From a virus, in IMG/VR virus record IMGVR_UViG_3300036790_000128, positions 1 to 62,294 of that record: 62,294 nt of DNA. The stretch is one strand, 5' to 3'. Below the pieces are notes generated by a model that saw nothing but the letters and a program-made list of their open reading frames with translations, was not told the DNA's origin and searched no databases. How positions within the stretch are numbered: the stretch's first letter is position 1; every line of letters begins with the position of its first letter. Of the stretch, positions 25,573-34,472 are shown piece after piece. The position numbers and the translations under genes are program-made.

Positions 25573-28103
25573 CAGTGCAAGACCTGCAGGTATTTTCCGG
25601 GGCGGCGGGGATCGGGCAAGTAGTGGTTGCCATCGGGTGCCTGTGTAGCACCGATGCTCGCGGGATTAAAGCCGCTATTGCCATTGAGACCGGGCACGCT
25701 GGGCGTTGGCGGCAGCGGCGGCAAGCCAGGGCCAGATGCAGGTCCACCAGGCGAAGGCGGTGGCGGCGCACCTGCGGCCGGAGGCGCGGTCGGTCCTGGA
25801 GGCATCTGCGGAAATGGCACATTCGCCCCGCTGTTGGGCGGCGGTTGTGACGTGATGTTGGTCGCGCCGGCCGCAATATCCGCCCGCGTCTTGGCCGCAT
25901 TGATCGCAAGCCCAACGGCGGCATGATGATGTTTGCCCTCGACATCGGCAGCGCGAACCTGTGTGTTCTGTGCCTCGATGTGCAGCTCCATCACCCGCAA
26001 CTGCGCATTGATCCAATCCATCTGCGGCCCGGACGCCTTTGAGGCCGCCATCGCCATGTTCAGATACGCCTGCGAATTGTCTTTCAGTTCGGCGGCCCGT
26101 AGCCTGCCAAGTTCGGCCTGCTTTTCCTCCATCGCCATAGCGGCGAGTTGCTGGGTGATCTGCGGATTCGGCGGCGGTGCAAATACATCTTCGACGCGAT
26201 CAATCTGCGCCGCGTCGAACATACGCTGATAGATTTCCTTTTTGTTCAGCAGCGGATCGTCCTTGACCTGAAACAGAATCTGGGAGCGTCCCAGCTTCTG
26301 CATATCCGTGATCATCGTCGGATCGGCGATCGGCTCCACACCGCCGCCCATGCGATAATCGTCCGGCTGGACCTCGCGCCATTCGTCACCAACGCGGTAT
26401 CGGCGTTGTTCGTCTTTCAAGTAAATCCGGTTCAGCCGATAGATTTTATTGAACTCGGCCTTGAGTGCCCGATAGACGCGCTTATGGATGGCCGTATAGA
26501 CCTTCAAGCCCTGCTCAATCAGCGCCAGCACAGTCGTCGGCGGCGCATTGGCAATCTGCGCATCGCCCGCCAGAATATCCTTGACGGCGGCGGTTTCCTT
26601 GCCGGAGTTCAGCAACAAGCCAAGCAACTGGAACAAGACCGGAGAAGGCCCCGGAAATGGAATCGGGAACACCGAGTCCCTGATCGACTGCCCCTTCGAC
26701 CCGACGCGCACATACTTGCCGACCTGAAAATTGACCGGGCCGGAATGTATCGACAACTGATCCGACACGAAGCCACCGCCGGCGTTCTGCAGGTGGCCGG
26801 CATCGAACATCTGATTGAGCGTGGTGTTGATCGCTTCATTGAGCGGGCGCAGCAGATGACCGAACCCGACCGGATAGGAACCGCCATCGGGATTCGGCAG
26901 AAACGGGATCAGCGTGTAGTGATCGACCGGCGTGACTTTGAGGATTTCTTCGCGGTCCTTGTCATCACCATCGGTCAAACCGCCTTCATCATCCTCGTCA
27001 ACATCAGGGCCTTTGCCCGTGATGATGCTTTCCTCATCGTAACGCGCGACGACGCGAACGACTTTCGATGACCGCTTGTGAACTGTAACGACGTAGGGCT
27101 CGGGATAGCCGTCGCCGTCGAGATCGTAGCGGCGATGCTGTTCCAGAAAGACATGCGGCGCGTCTTCGTCGCCTGAATCGGACTGCCCTTCTTCGCCGCC
27201 TCTTTCGTCGCCACCACCCGGACCATAGGACAACGGAAGATAGACCTCGGCACGCTCGTATTCCTCGACCTGATGCGGATAGAGCGTAAGGATTTCCGTA
27301 TGACGCGGCGCGGCTTCGAATGACGGCGCGTGATAATTCCAGACAAGATTCTTGAGCGACACCAGCAACGAGCAGTTTTTTTCTTCGACCGGATCACGGA
27401 AAGTCTTGCGCGCCGCACCGCCCATGATAGGGATTTGCATCAAAAGCGTGTCAGTCTGACCTTCCCATTCCTGCATTTCCTCCAACAACTGCCAGCTCAT
27501 ATGCTCGCCGATGCGGTCGGCGCGCTTGCGCTTGTCGCCCGGAGCAGACAGCCATATCGGGGAGTTGTCCGCCGGATGCAGTTTCGGCTTGCCGTCCGGC
27601 TTGCCATCCTCGGTCGCCGGCGTTCCCTTGTCGGTTCCCCAGACGACGCCCTTGACGACATTACGATTCTGGATGATCGCCGGATAGGTCCGCGCATTAA
27701 ACTGGATCGCCGCATCGGTGATCAGCGGATAGATGATGTTGGAACTCTTCGGCCACGGATATTGTTTTTCTTCCGCCTCCTGCAGACAGAACTTCATCGC
27801 CTTTTCGGCTTTGCTCCACCATTCGGAACGCGAGTTGTCATCGATCATGAATTCAGAGACGACAAGCGCGCCAAGGGTATCGAGCACGTCCGGCGCGTAA
27901 TCTTCGGCCAAATTCACCTTGTCGATCTGGCTGATCAGAAAATCCTTGATCGGGGTGTCTTTGCTGCGGCCGTAATTGCCGTCACTTTCCGAATCACGCT
28001 CCGGCTCGCTCGCTGCAGTCACAGCATCGGGCTCCATTGGCTCTGCGGGCGCAGACGGCGATGGAGCAAGTGAAGCAGCACCGAGCGAGGATGTGATAGG
28101 CAT
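25572..28103 (-). CDS. Portal protein (large, P22-like)
   Basis: 843 residues, in the size range of P22-like portals (P22 is 725) with an extended N-terminus. Core patterns: WWSKAEKAMKFCLQEAEEKQ, YPLITDAAIQFNARTYPAII, then DHYTLIPFLPNPDGGSYPVG and FGHLLRPLNEAINTTLNQM. A long C-terminal barrel-like helical region and a Pro/Gly-rich tail follow. Located after the large terminase gene. Forms the dodecameric DNA channel. Confidence 0.88.
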   Translation of the reverse strand: MPITSSLGAASLAPSPSAPAEPMEPDAVTAASEPERDSESDGNYGRSKDTPIKDFLISQIDKVNLAEDYAPDVLDTLGALVVSEFMIDDNSRSEWWSKAEKAMKFCLQEAEEKQYPWPKSSNIIYPLITDAAIQFNARTYPAIIQNRNVVKGVVWGTDKGTPATEDGKPDGKPKLHPADNSPIWLSAPGDKRKRADRIGEHMSWQLLEEMQEWEGQTDTLLMQIPIMGGAARKTFRDPVEEKNCSLLVSLKNLVWNYHAPSFEAAPRHTEILTLYPHQVEEYERAEVYLPLSYGPGGGDERGGEEGQSDSGDEDAPHVFLEQHRRYDLDGDGYPEPYVVTVHKRSSKVVRVVARYDEESIITGKGPDVDEDDEGGLTDGDDKDREEILKVTPVDHYTLIPFLPNPDGGSYPVGFGHLLRPLNEAINTTLNQMFDAGHLQNAGGGFVSDQLSIHSGPVNFQVGKYVRVGSKGQSIRDSVFPIPFPGPSPVLFQLLGLLLNSGKETAAVKDILAGDAQIANAPPTTVLALIEQGLKVYTAIHKRVYRALKAEFNKIYRLNRIYLKDEQRRYRVGDEWREVQPDDYRMGGGVEPIADPTMITDMQKLGRSQILFQVKDDPLLNKKEIYQRMFDAAQIDRVEDVFAPPPNPQITQQLAAMAMEEKQAELGRLRAAELKDNSQAYLNMAMAASKASGPQMDWINAQLRVMELHIEAQNTQVRAADVEGKHHHAAVGLAINAAKTRADIAAGATNITSQPPPNSGANVPFPQMPPGPTAPPAAGAPPPPSPGGPASGPGLPPLPPTPSVPGLNGNSGFNPASIGATQAPDGNHYLPDPRRPGKYLQVLH

Positions 28104-28345
28104 CAGCGCACCTTTTCGGCAACGATGCCCTTATGAACAACGCGGTAGGTCGATGGCACAAATACCATGCCGTGCACGCTTGCACCCGCGGATGGCTTTT
28201 TCGGATCAATCATCTTGGTCACCAGATAAAGATGACCGCCGATGACGCGAAGCCGGTCAAGGTACACATTGGCGTGCTTTGCAGCATCTACTTGTTCCCA
28301 CTGACTGGGGCGGTTTCTCTTTTTAGAACGTCGCTTGACCGCCAT
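28103..28345 (-). CDS. Small basic protein upstream of portal
   Basis: 80 residues, strongly basic N-terminus (MAVKRRSKKRNRP), then beta strands (RVIGGHLYLVTKMIDP; HGMVFVPSTYRVVHKG). Its stop overlaps the portal start. Unknown family. Confidence 0.6.
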   Translation of the reverse strand: MAVKRRSKKRNRPSQWEQVDAAKHANVYLDRLRVIGGHLYLVTKMIDPKKPSAGASVHGMVFVPSTYRVVHKGIVAEKVR

Positions 28346-28346
28346 T

Positions 28347-28507
28347 CTATCCTCCTACCTTCCTCCAAACATGATTGGCCTTAAGCTTTTCGTTGAAATA
28401 GCGTCCCGGCGAATGGTTCTCGGTAAATGCCAGGCTCCATCGGCTCTGCGGGATCGGATGCTGACGGCGGCAACGCAGCAGCACCGAGCGAGGATGTGAT
28501 GGGCATA
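28347..28507 (-). pseudogene. Scar: portal 5' fragment joined to KTSC-gene 3' fragment
   Basis: On the minus strand the first 75 or so bases resemble the start of the portal gene (compare 28030-28103). The next 70 encode LAFTENHSPGRYFNEKLKAN, then HVWRKVGG, closely matching the end of the KTSC gene at 28930. Neither piece has its own start. It is best read as debris from an imperfect duplication or recombination. Confidence 0.7.
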
Positions 28508-28933
28508 TCAGCGCCACCCAGCTTTCAATAGCCGCTTTGATGCGGTTCGAATCGCGGAGAAAACCGTTCCATAGTCGCAGCACACAATGCGTTTTTCAAG
28601 CAGACCAAAATTCTCTTTCTTGAAATCGCAGAGGAACGCCGGAAGCTTCGGCGGTAATTCAGAGTCACGCAATGGCACCACTTTTCTCTGAACGAGCAAC
28701 AGACCGCATGTCGATATCAAATGGCATGGAGCAAACCATTTTTCCATCGCCGTTGCCCTTACCCAAGACCACGTTTCCCATTCAGCCGCATTCTGGAATG
28801 ATTTTCCCCCAGTTTCGATTTTGACGACGTAATCAGCATTCATCAGACACTGATACACCTTTCGGGCCGAACCCTCACCGATTAAGTCCCCGCACAAGAT
28901 AGATCGCGCCTCGCGGTAATGAAACTGGCTCAT
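28508..28933 (-). CDS. Small protein-kinase-like protein
   Basis: 141 residues; start taken at ATG 28931-28933, overlapping the previous stop (ATGA). Kinase-like order of motifs: GDLIGEGSARKVYQC (glycine loop), YVVKIE (invariant-Lys position), CDFKKENFG (catalytic-loop-like, with Asp and Asn) and CCDYG (DFG-like). It lacks most of the C-lobe, so it is half normal size. It could be a minimal or degenerate kinase. Flanked by the KTSC gene and a recombination scar. Confidence 0.55.
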   Translation of the reverse strand: MSQFHYREARSILCGDLIGEGSARKVYQCLMNADYVVKIETGGKSFQNAAEWETWSWVRATAMEKWFAPCHLISTCGLLLVQRKVVPLRDSELPPKLPAFLCDFKKENFGLLEKRIVCCDYGTVFSAIRTASKRLLKAGWR

Positions 28934-29157
28934 CTGCCGAGCTTCCGCCACACATGATTGGCCTTAAGCCGCTCGTTGAAATACCGCCCCGGCGATTGGC
29001 TCTCGGTGAATGCCTGGTGCTTCTCGATCGGCACATCATCAGCTTCATAGACGCCGCCGTTCTTATACTGCACCGTCATCTTGCGTGCGTTCGGATCGTA
29101 AGCGTGATGCGAGATCATCGAGGATTTGATCGGGGTGAGTTGGGGCTTGTCTGTCAT
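28930..29157 (-). CDS. KTSC-domain protein
   Basis: 75 residues from ATG 29155-29157. Core: IKSSMISHHAYDPNARKMTV, then QYKNGGVYEADDVP and SPGRYFNERLKANHVW, the usual KTSC pattern (a small beta domain found in phages and in lysyl-tRNA synthetase relatives). Function unknown. Its 3' part is duplicated at 28347. Confidence 0.8.
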   Translation of the reverse strand: MTDKPQLTPIKSSMISHHAYDPNARKMTVQYKNGGVYEADDVPIEKHQAFTESQSPGRYFNERLKANHVWRKLGR

Positions 29158-29159
29158 GG

Positions 29160-29405
29160 CTAAATCCCACACGCCCTGCGCTCATCGAGACGCCATCGCT
29201 CATACGCCTCGGCGGCAACGATTATATACTTTTGGCCCAATGGGGCAGGAGCGCCGAACTCGACGTGATACAGAGTGGGCATGGTCTGCTCCGGCCGCAG
29301 TTCAATCCACACGCCATTGGCCCGCACCAACACGGCGGACTCGGTCAGCTTGGCGCGGTCGCATTCGATCTCGTGGCCGGGCTCTACGGCGATAAGAGTG
29401 CTCAT
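29160..29405 (-). CDS. Hypothetical small protein
   Basis: 81 residues from ATG 29403-29405, GGAAAG upstream. Beta-rich (SAVLVRANGVWIELRPEQT). Coupled to the KTSC gene. Unknown family. Confidence 0.5.
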   Translation of the reverse strand: MSTLIAVEPGHEIECDRAKLTESAVLVRANGVWIELRPEQTMPTLYHVEFGAPAPLGQKYIIVAAEAYERWRLDERRACGI

Positions 29406-29431
29406 GGCACCGGCTTTCCGGTCAAGGCGAT

Positions 29432-29506
29432 TCACCGAGGCCACCCTACCGTATCCACAGTGAGGGTGAAGTTACCGATCTGTTTCGCCGTTGGTGTCTG
29501 CGGCAT
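29432..29506 (-). CDS. Possible 24-residue peptide
   Basis: Short open frame MPQTPTAKQIGNFTLTVDTV, then GWPR, filling the gap between two small genes on the operon strand. No strong ribosome site. Tentative. Confidence 0.3.
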   Translation of the reverse strand: MPQTPTAKQIGNFTLTVDTVGWPR

Positions 29507-29517
29507 CTAATACCCTG

Positions 29518-29742
29518 TCACTTGTTCTCGATGAGAGGTTGCGGACTTTCTTTCACTGGCCTTTCAACAACGAATTCTCCGTTACGCCAGCGCGCGACAA
29601 CTGCATCTGGATTGGCTTTTATGAATGCCTTTTCCCATTCGTTCGCCGCCAAACTTTTGCCCGCCCGTCGCGCTTTAAGCAGGAAAGACCGGCGCAAGCA
29701 ATCACCCATCAATTCGAGATGTTCCCCTGAAACTGGCATCAT
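29518..29742 (-). CDS. Hypothetical small protein
   Basis: 74 residues: HLELMGDCLRRSFLLKARRA, then AANEWEKAFIKANPDAVVAR. Helical and basic, directly after the large terminase stop. Unknown family. Confidence 0.5.
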   Translation of the reverse strand: MMPVSGEHLELMGDCLRRSFLLKARRAGKSLAANEWEKAFIKANPDAVVARWRNGEFVVERPVKESPQPLIENK

Positions 29743-31176
29743 CTAATACCCCGTCACTTCGCTACGTCCCTGATCGCTACCCGATCCATACCCCATCCCC
29801 GGCCAATCGTCACCCACACTTGGCGAGCTACCGCGCGTCAGGGCAGGTGCGAACAACTGTGCGGCGGCATATTCCATGGCATTCATAATGTGTGAGTAGG
29901 GACCCTTATCGGGCCTCGACACAAACCGCTCCGGTCCCGCCACTTGCAGCCGCCGCAGATTATAGCCGCCCAGAAAGCCCTTGCGAATCGTCTTACACCG
30001 AGGATGCAGGATAAACTGCGGTTCGCCCCCGATCAATGTACGCAACGGCTTGCGCACCGATTCCATGCGTAACGTCGGGTCCTGCTCGCTGCCCTGGATA
30101 TCGATGCCTTTGGTCTGCGCTATCTCAAAGCATGTCTTTTTGTCGGTCTGGGCTCGCTGATTCCCCGCCGGATCGCCGTAGTCCTCGAATGTCACTTTAT
30201 GGCCGCGGAATGCACGTTTGCAATGTTCCAGCACGTCATCGGAGAACTGATCGAAGCCCATGCTGGTGGATGTCATTTCATCGAAGATCAGCCAGCGCCC
30301 ATCGGGTAGCAACTGCGAGAAGCAACAGGCCGGCGTCAGCCCAAAATCATAGCTACGCGTGATCGGGCGCCCCGGCACGGGATCGACTTCTCGAAGGTGC
30401 ATATGATCGGAATATTCGTCATAGACCGGCTTGCCATCGACGACGAACCCGTATTCGCCCTTGATATAGACCTTGATCCATTCAGGCTTTTTGCCCTCGG
30501 AGAGCATCTTGTAGTAGTTGGGATTGTTCAGGTTGGGGATGTTTTCAGCATCGGCACTGACGCCGGACGGCTGTTTGAAGATTTGCGCAAACCACGGCGG
30601 GTTGTTTCGTTCCTCAAAGAACCGAAACCAATCCGAGTCCTGATCGGGCGGATTGGTGTCCATGAAGATGCCGGCCCAGCTCGGCGCGACGCCCATCGCT
30701 TTCACGGACGGGTATTGCTCGATGCGGCCCTGCAGGGCATCGATGATCGCCCACGGCACTTCGCGCGCTTCATTGACCCACGCGCCGGTCACTTCCAAGG
30801 ACAACAGATTTTGCACATGATCGGGCCGATCAAGTGCCCGGAACCAGATTTCAAATTCAGCGCCTTCAAATCCCTTGACCAGATAACGATGATCGCTCGG
30901 GTAGTAGCGCCCGAAATACTGCGGCGGCAGCCACATCAATGTTGATTGGATCGTCGTGTCGTTAAGCTGCGGGAAGGTGTTGCGGATCGCCAGCCAGCGC
31001 GTGCGACGGATACCGTCTGGGCCCGGCTTTTGCGCCAGAGCGCGCCGGACGATCTCGATGATACAGCCGGAGGTCTTACCGGAACGAAACGGCCCCATCA
31101 GACCGCGCACCCGCGCATTACTCGCGGCGAATTCCCGAATGGTTGGGACGTGCGTGTAGCTGTAGCGGATGTCCAT
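29743..31176 (-). CDS. Terminase large subunit
   Basis: 477 residues. ATPase Walker A GPFRSGKTSG (about residue 27), a Walker-B-like stretch ending in VTGAWVNEAREV, and a C-terminal nuclease part with candidate acidic residues in SYDFGLTPACCF, FEDYGDPAGNQ and HIMNAMEYAAAQL. Packages DNA through the portal. Its order relative to portal and small terminase is the usual one, although ten or so small genes lie between the subunits. Confidence 0.93.
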   Translation of the reverse strand: MDIRYSYTHVPTIREFAASNARVRGLMGPFRSGKTSGCIIEIVRRALAQKPGPDGIRRTRWLAIRNTFPQLNDTTIQSTLMWLPPQYFGRYYPSDHRYLVKGFEGAEFEIWFRALDRPDHVQNLLSLEVTGAWVNEAREVPWAIIDALQGRIEQYPSVKAMGVAPSWAGIFMDTNPPDQDSDWFRFFEERNNPPWFAQIFKQPSGVSADAENIPNLNNPNYYKMLSEGKKPEWIKVYIKGEYGFVVDGKPVYDEYSDHMHLREVDPVPGRPITRSYDFGLTPACCFSQLLPDGRWLIFDEMTSTSMGFDQFSDDVLEHCKRAFRGHKVTFEDYGDPAGNQRAQTDKKTCFEIAQTKGIDIQGSEQDPTLRMESVRKPLRTLIGGEPQFILHPRCKTIRKGFLGGYNLRRLQVAGPERFVSRPDKGPYSHIMNAMEYAAAQLFAPALTRGSSPSVGDDWPGMGYGSGSDQGRSEVTGY

Positions 31177-31264
31177 AGTTCATCATTTCTTTAGCTTACG
31201 CACGTAATCCCGGATGCCGGGCGGAAGATGTTTTCATGTGATCCTCACTCTGCGCATCATCGGA

Positions 31265-31453
31265 CTATCCCGCCCGGCTCAACTGCACTTTGATCCGCAG
31301 CGCCAGCACATCAACATCTTCATGCTGATCGCGCCGCAGTTCATTGTAGATAGTGTGCTCGATCTTTTCGTCATCAGCACTCGCGCCAAGCCGCAATTGA
31401 ACCCGCGTAAACTTTTCTTCGAACTCATCTTCCGTCAGATCAGGGCGCGGCAT
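31265..31453 (-). CDS. Hypothetical small acidic protein
   Basis: 62 residues from ATG 31451-31453, which overlaps the previous stop (TGATG). MPRPDLTEDEFEEKFTRVQL; helical. Unknown family. Confidence 0.5.
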   Translation of the reverse strand: MPRPDLTEDEFEEKFTRVQLRLGASADDEKIEHTIYNELRRDQHEDVDVLALRIKVQLSRAG

Positions 31454-31872
31454 CACCGACACGCACTCTGTTTGGCGACCGCATCAAAGAAAGTGTGTGT
31501 GGTCGGCGCTACTGTCTTTGTGTAGATGACCGATCCGTTCGACTCGACTCTGATTCCGCTCTCACCGATATCGTAAGCATGGGTTGCTCGAAGCATCGGA
31601 TTGAGATGAGCGATCGCCGTACAGTCGAAGCGCAGCGATGCCGCTGCAAGCGCGACGGCTTGTGCAAACGACATATGCTTGCCGAAGCGCACATCGCCGT
31701 TGGCCGCAACGGTTACGGCCGGACCAGAAGAGTTCTTGAATACCAAGGCTATTCCTGACGATGCTATCTTTGGCTTCATTGGCATATGCTTGTGACGGGC
31801 GGCAGCGGCCACTGTTGCAGGCGCAATGATAAGGGTCGCCGCGACCAAGCCGCTGAGAATGCGCTTCATCAC
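31453..31872 (-). CDS. Secreted hypothetical protein
   Basis: 139 residues with signal peptide (MMKRILSGLVAATLIIAPAT, then VAAAA). The mature part includes IALVFKNSSGPAVTVAANGD and two Cys. Its place between packaging genes suggests a moron. Function unknown. Confidence 0.55.
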   Translation of the reverse strand: MMKRILSGLVAATLIIAPATVAAAARHKHMPMKPKIASSGIALVFKNSSGPAVTVAANGDVRFGKHMSFAQAVALAAASLRFDCTAIAHLNPMLRATHAYDIGESGIRVESNGSVIYTKTVAPTTHTFFDAVAKQSACR

Positions 31873-32153
31873 GAATTCCCCCGCGTGGCGAAATCTTCCT
31901 TGCGCTTATAGAGCGAGCACGCTGGCCGATCCTGCGTCACCTTTGGGACCATCGCCTCAACCTGCAGCAGCGGGCGCCCGAGCGGATCGCGGCCCTGCCC
32001 CATTACGACGGGAATGGGCGGCACACCGTGACAATCTGCCATGTTGGACTTGAACGCTTGTGCAAAGACGCATGTCCCGCAGCGCGGAAACACAACACTC
32101 ACGATCCTGGGATTGGGATCAATGCTGATCAGGGTTTGGGATTGTTCGGTCAT
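31869..32153 (-). CDS. Cys-containing hypothetical protein
   Basis: 94 residues. RCGTCVFAQAFK, then MADCHGVPPIPVV and ACSLYK: four Cys that could bind Zn or an Fe-S cluster. Overlaps the next gene by 4 bp. Unknown family. Confidence 0.5.
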   Translation of the reverse strand: MTEQSQTLISIDPNPRIVSVVFPRCGTCVFAQAFKSNMADCHGVPPIPVVMGQGRDPLGRPLLQVEAMVPKVTQDRPACSLYKRKEDFATRGNS

Positions 32154-32171
32154 CTGCCTGTTTCCTTCTGC

Positions 32172-32750
32172 CTAAGCCGCCATCGCTCGCTTCATCGCCA
32201 CGCGCAATCTACGATCCATCACATCGTCCCCGGCGTAGGGCGTCATGTCCAGATCAGCCGGGACACGGCGAATCCGCTCATCCTCGGCACGCTTCACTTG
32301 CGTCTTCATGAATCGGTTATAGGCCGCAAGACCCACAGCGCCAAGCGCCCCTTGCACGGCAAAGAGTTCCACACAGGTCGCAACGCCGTGAGCATGAAAG
32401 TAAACCCGATCGCGCGGGGATTTCATGCCAAGACAGTCGAGCAGCACGCGCCTGTCGAATTCATCGCTATCAAGCAGCGCATCGATCACGGATTTCTCGA
32501 CATGCTCATGCAACTTCAAGAATTGTTCGGTGGAGAGTGTTCGGCCATCGTGAACAAAGGGTTCCAGATCGCGATCAATGTAGATCGTGCCGCCGCCTTT
32601 GCTGTAGCCGGCCAGGTACGGGATGTCATAGTCGGTCGCGTTGATTGTGACTGGTCGCTTCATGCGACGCAAGACCACAGGCAACCGCAAGATGGCGCGT
32701 GTTTGCGGTGGAGTGAAAGGAATAGGATCGTCCTTGTCACCGCCGCTCAT
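32172..32750 (-). CDS. Hypothetical protein of packaging module
   Basis: 192 residues. DYDIPYLAGYSKGGGTIYID, then LKLHEHVEKSVIDALLD and HAHGVATCVELFAVQGALGA. Conserved-looking His residues (HEHVE; HAHG) hint at a metal site but match no family I can name. Found between terminase subunits. Confidence 0.5.
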   Translation of the reverse strand: MSGGDKDDPIPFTPPQTRAILRLPVVLRRMKRPVTINATDYDIPYLAGYSKGGGTIYIDRDLEPFVHDGRTLSTEQFLKLHEHVEKSVIDALLDSDEFDRRVLLDCLGMKSPRDRVYFHAHGVATCVELFAVQGALGAVGLAAYNRFMKTQVKRAEDERIRRVPADLDMTPYAGDDVMDRRLRVAMKRAMAA

Positions 32751-32759
32751 CGCACAAAA

Positions 32760-33017
32760 TCAAACCGCCGGCCGCTGGTGTGCGAAATGATGATCCTTGC
32801 CAATGCCGGGAAACTTGGCGTGGACCTTGCGCTTGATCATCGCCAATTCCGACGGAGACGCATGCTGGGCGCCGCGCGCCAGCGCGTTGCGCGCATGGGC
32901 CGCATCGGGGATAGGATAGGAACCGGCGCCCTTACCCTTCGAGCCTTCGCCCTTACCCGGCAACGCAAAGTCGGTACTCGGTAGAGCGTTACGGCGGGCG
33001 GTGGTAATGCGTGCCAT
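32760..33017 (-). CDS. Small basic phage protein (ALPxxDFALPG type)
   Basis: 85 residues from ATG 33015-33017. RRNALPSTDFALPGKGEG, then YPIPDAAHARNALARGAQHA and SPSELAMIKRKVHAKFPGIG, a widespread short phage sequence pattern often fused to prohead or capsid proteins. Function not established to my knowledge. Confidence 0.6.
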   Translation of the reverse strand: MARITTARRNALPSTDFALPGKGEGSKGKGAGSYPIPDAAHARNALARGAQHASPSELAMIKRKVHAKFPGIGKDHHFAHQRPAV

Positions 33018-33022
33018 GATCC

Positions 33023-33433
33023 TCACTCCTGATTAGTGACGTGATGCTCGCCCTCTGCGGAGCCGTTGCCCGACTGCACAGAGGTCACGGTAGGGCCGCG
33101 ATTGCCGCCCTCGATTTCCAACGCCATCTTTGCCATCGCAAGCGCGTCGTTCTCAACTGCACGGGCGCTCGACTCGCGTTCCCGCATTTCCCGTTCGATG
33201 ATCGGCAGCGCCTTGGCCTCGATGGCGTCGATCGCGTCGAGACGCTGCTCCAAATCGGCGGCCCATGACGAATGAAACTGTTTCTTCGATCGGAGCCGGT
33301 CTGACACGGATGCCGGTGTCGGCACTTTGGCCTCCTTCACGCTCTGTTCAGCTTGCGCGCCAAGCCTGATCTGACGCCCCAGCATCTGGCTTGGGGTTAA
33401 TGCCCGTGCGATCGCTGGCGCGCGGCCGATCAT
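33023..33433 (-). CDS. Hypothetical helical protein
   Basis: 136 residues, predicted coiled coil (LEQRLDAIDAIEAKALPIIE, then REMRERESSARAVENDA). Overlaps the gene before it by 4 bp. Unknown family. Confidence 0.5.
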   Translation of the reverse strand: MIGRAPAIARALTPSQMLGRQIRLGAQAEQSVKEAKVPTPASVSDRLRSKKQFHSSWAADLEQRLDAIDAIEAKALPIIEREMRERESSARAVENDALAMAKMALEIEGGNRGPTVTSVQSGNGSAEGEHHVTNQE

Positions 33434-33621
33434 GATTTTGAGCGGCCGATCGAGCGGGCCAGGCTCTGGATCATGTTACGCTGGAACCGCTGCTGATCGA
33501 ACGCCGATTGGATTTGCTGATTGCGCTGATCGGCCTGTGCCACGTCATCGTCCGTGTCAGCCGATGCCGGAAAGGCATATTCGGACTGCGACTGCGGGAC
33601 GAAGGCGGGTTGATCAGGCAT
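33430..33621 (-). CDS. Hypothetical small Gln-rich protein
   Basis: 63 residues, acidic/Gln-rich with a basic C-terminus (MIQSLARSIGRSKS). Coupled to the following gene. Unknown. Confidence 0.45.
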   Translation of the reverse strand: MPDQPAFVPQSQSEYAFPASADTDDDVAQADQRNQQIQSAFDQQRFQRNMIQSLARSIGRSKS

Positions 33622-33627
33622 TGCCGC

Positions 33628-33798
33628 TCAGTCCGTCATCGGCCGCTTGTGCGCGAATTCCGTCTGCGGGTGAGCCATCGCCATGGACTTGGCGCTGCCT
33701 TCGCCGCCGCGCGGCTTGGACTCGCCTTCCTTCACGTCGTCATTGACACCAGAGGTCTGGTATTCGCCGACTTCGATGCCGTCCTGGGATTTAGCCAT
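33628..33798 (-). CDS. Hypothetical 56-residue protein
   Basis: MAKSQDGIEVGEYQTSGVND, then DVKEGESKPRGGEGSAKSMA, ending FAHKRPMTD. An unbroken frame filling the gap between two operon genes. Confidence 0.45.
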   Translation of the reverse strand: MAKSQDGIEVGEYQTSGVNDDVKEGESKPRGGEGSAKSMAMAHPQTEFAHKRPMTD

Positions 33799-33958
33799 TG
33801 ATCGCCTCGTCGAAAAGATGATGGCTTGATGCGATTCGCGCCTAAAATGAACCTCCCAGACGGGAGCCGAGTGTTTCCTGCGCTCTACATCGCACCCGTT
33901 TTTGCGCTACCGGCCATCATCGGACCAGCGAGGAAAGGGAACACTCGGGTCGACTCGA

Positions 33959-34417
33959 TTAGACCGTGCCCTCACGATCCCAGTCCATACCGTGGCCGCC
34001 GGGGTGATGCGGGCCGTGACGCGGCGCCGCTTGTGCCGGCATGTGGCCTTTGGTGTGATGGATGCCCGGTGGGGTAGCGCGTTCGTGATCCTCCATCATG
34101 CCCTTCATGCCGGTATGGGCTGCATGATCGGGGTGCATTCCGGTGCCGTCGTTCATCTCGGCAAACGACTCGGCACCGAAATTACCGCCGCCGTGAGCCA
34201 TGCCGGAGGCCGTCGCCTTGCGCGGTGACATGCCCTTTTCGCCGGCCATTCCGGACTCGTGGGATTTCTTCATCTTCGCCATGGGTGGGTCCTTTCGTTT
34301 GACACCGGCGTTTCGAAGCGATGCAGCGACCGACTGCGCCTGTGAGTGGCCGGCCGCGACCATCTCGGAAATATTCTCTGAGATGACTTTGCGGCTTTTG
34401 CCAGATTTCAGCGGCAT
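33959..34417 (-). CDS. Phage protein with SGKS-type N-terminal module and Met/His/Gly-rich tail
   Basis: 152 residues. The N-terminus [20 protein letters not shown], then [18 protein letters not shown] is a short module seen in many phage proteins near terminase genes. Residues 50-152 are low-complexity Met/Gly/His-rich and may bind metal or be disordered. Confidence 0.55.
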   Translation of the reverse strand: MPLKSGKSRKVISENISEMVAAGHSQAQSVAASLRNAGVKRKDPPMAKMKKSHESGMAGEKGMSPRKATASGMAHGGGNFGAESFAEMNDGTGMHPDHAAHTGMKGMMEDHERATPPGIHHTKGHMPAQAAPRHGPHHPGGHGMDWDREGTV

Positions 34418-34472
34418 GACGGCCCCGATTCGGATGCTGAACCTTATGTGGGTTTAGGGGCAAGCGCAACGG

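Noticed and set aside
26148-27071. Plus-strand ORF (307 codons) opposite the portal gene
   Set aside because: Antisense shadow; Arg/Ile-rich translation with no family pattern.
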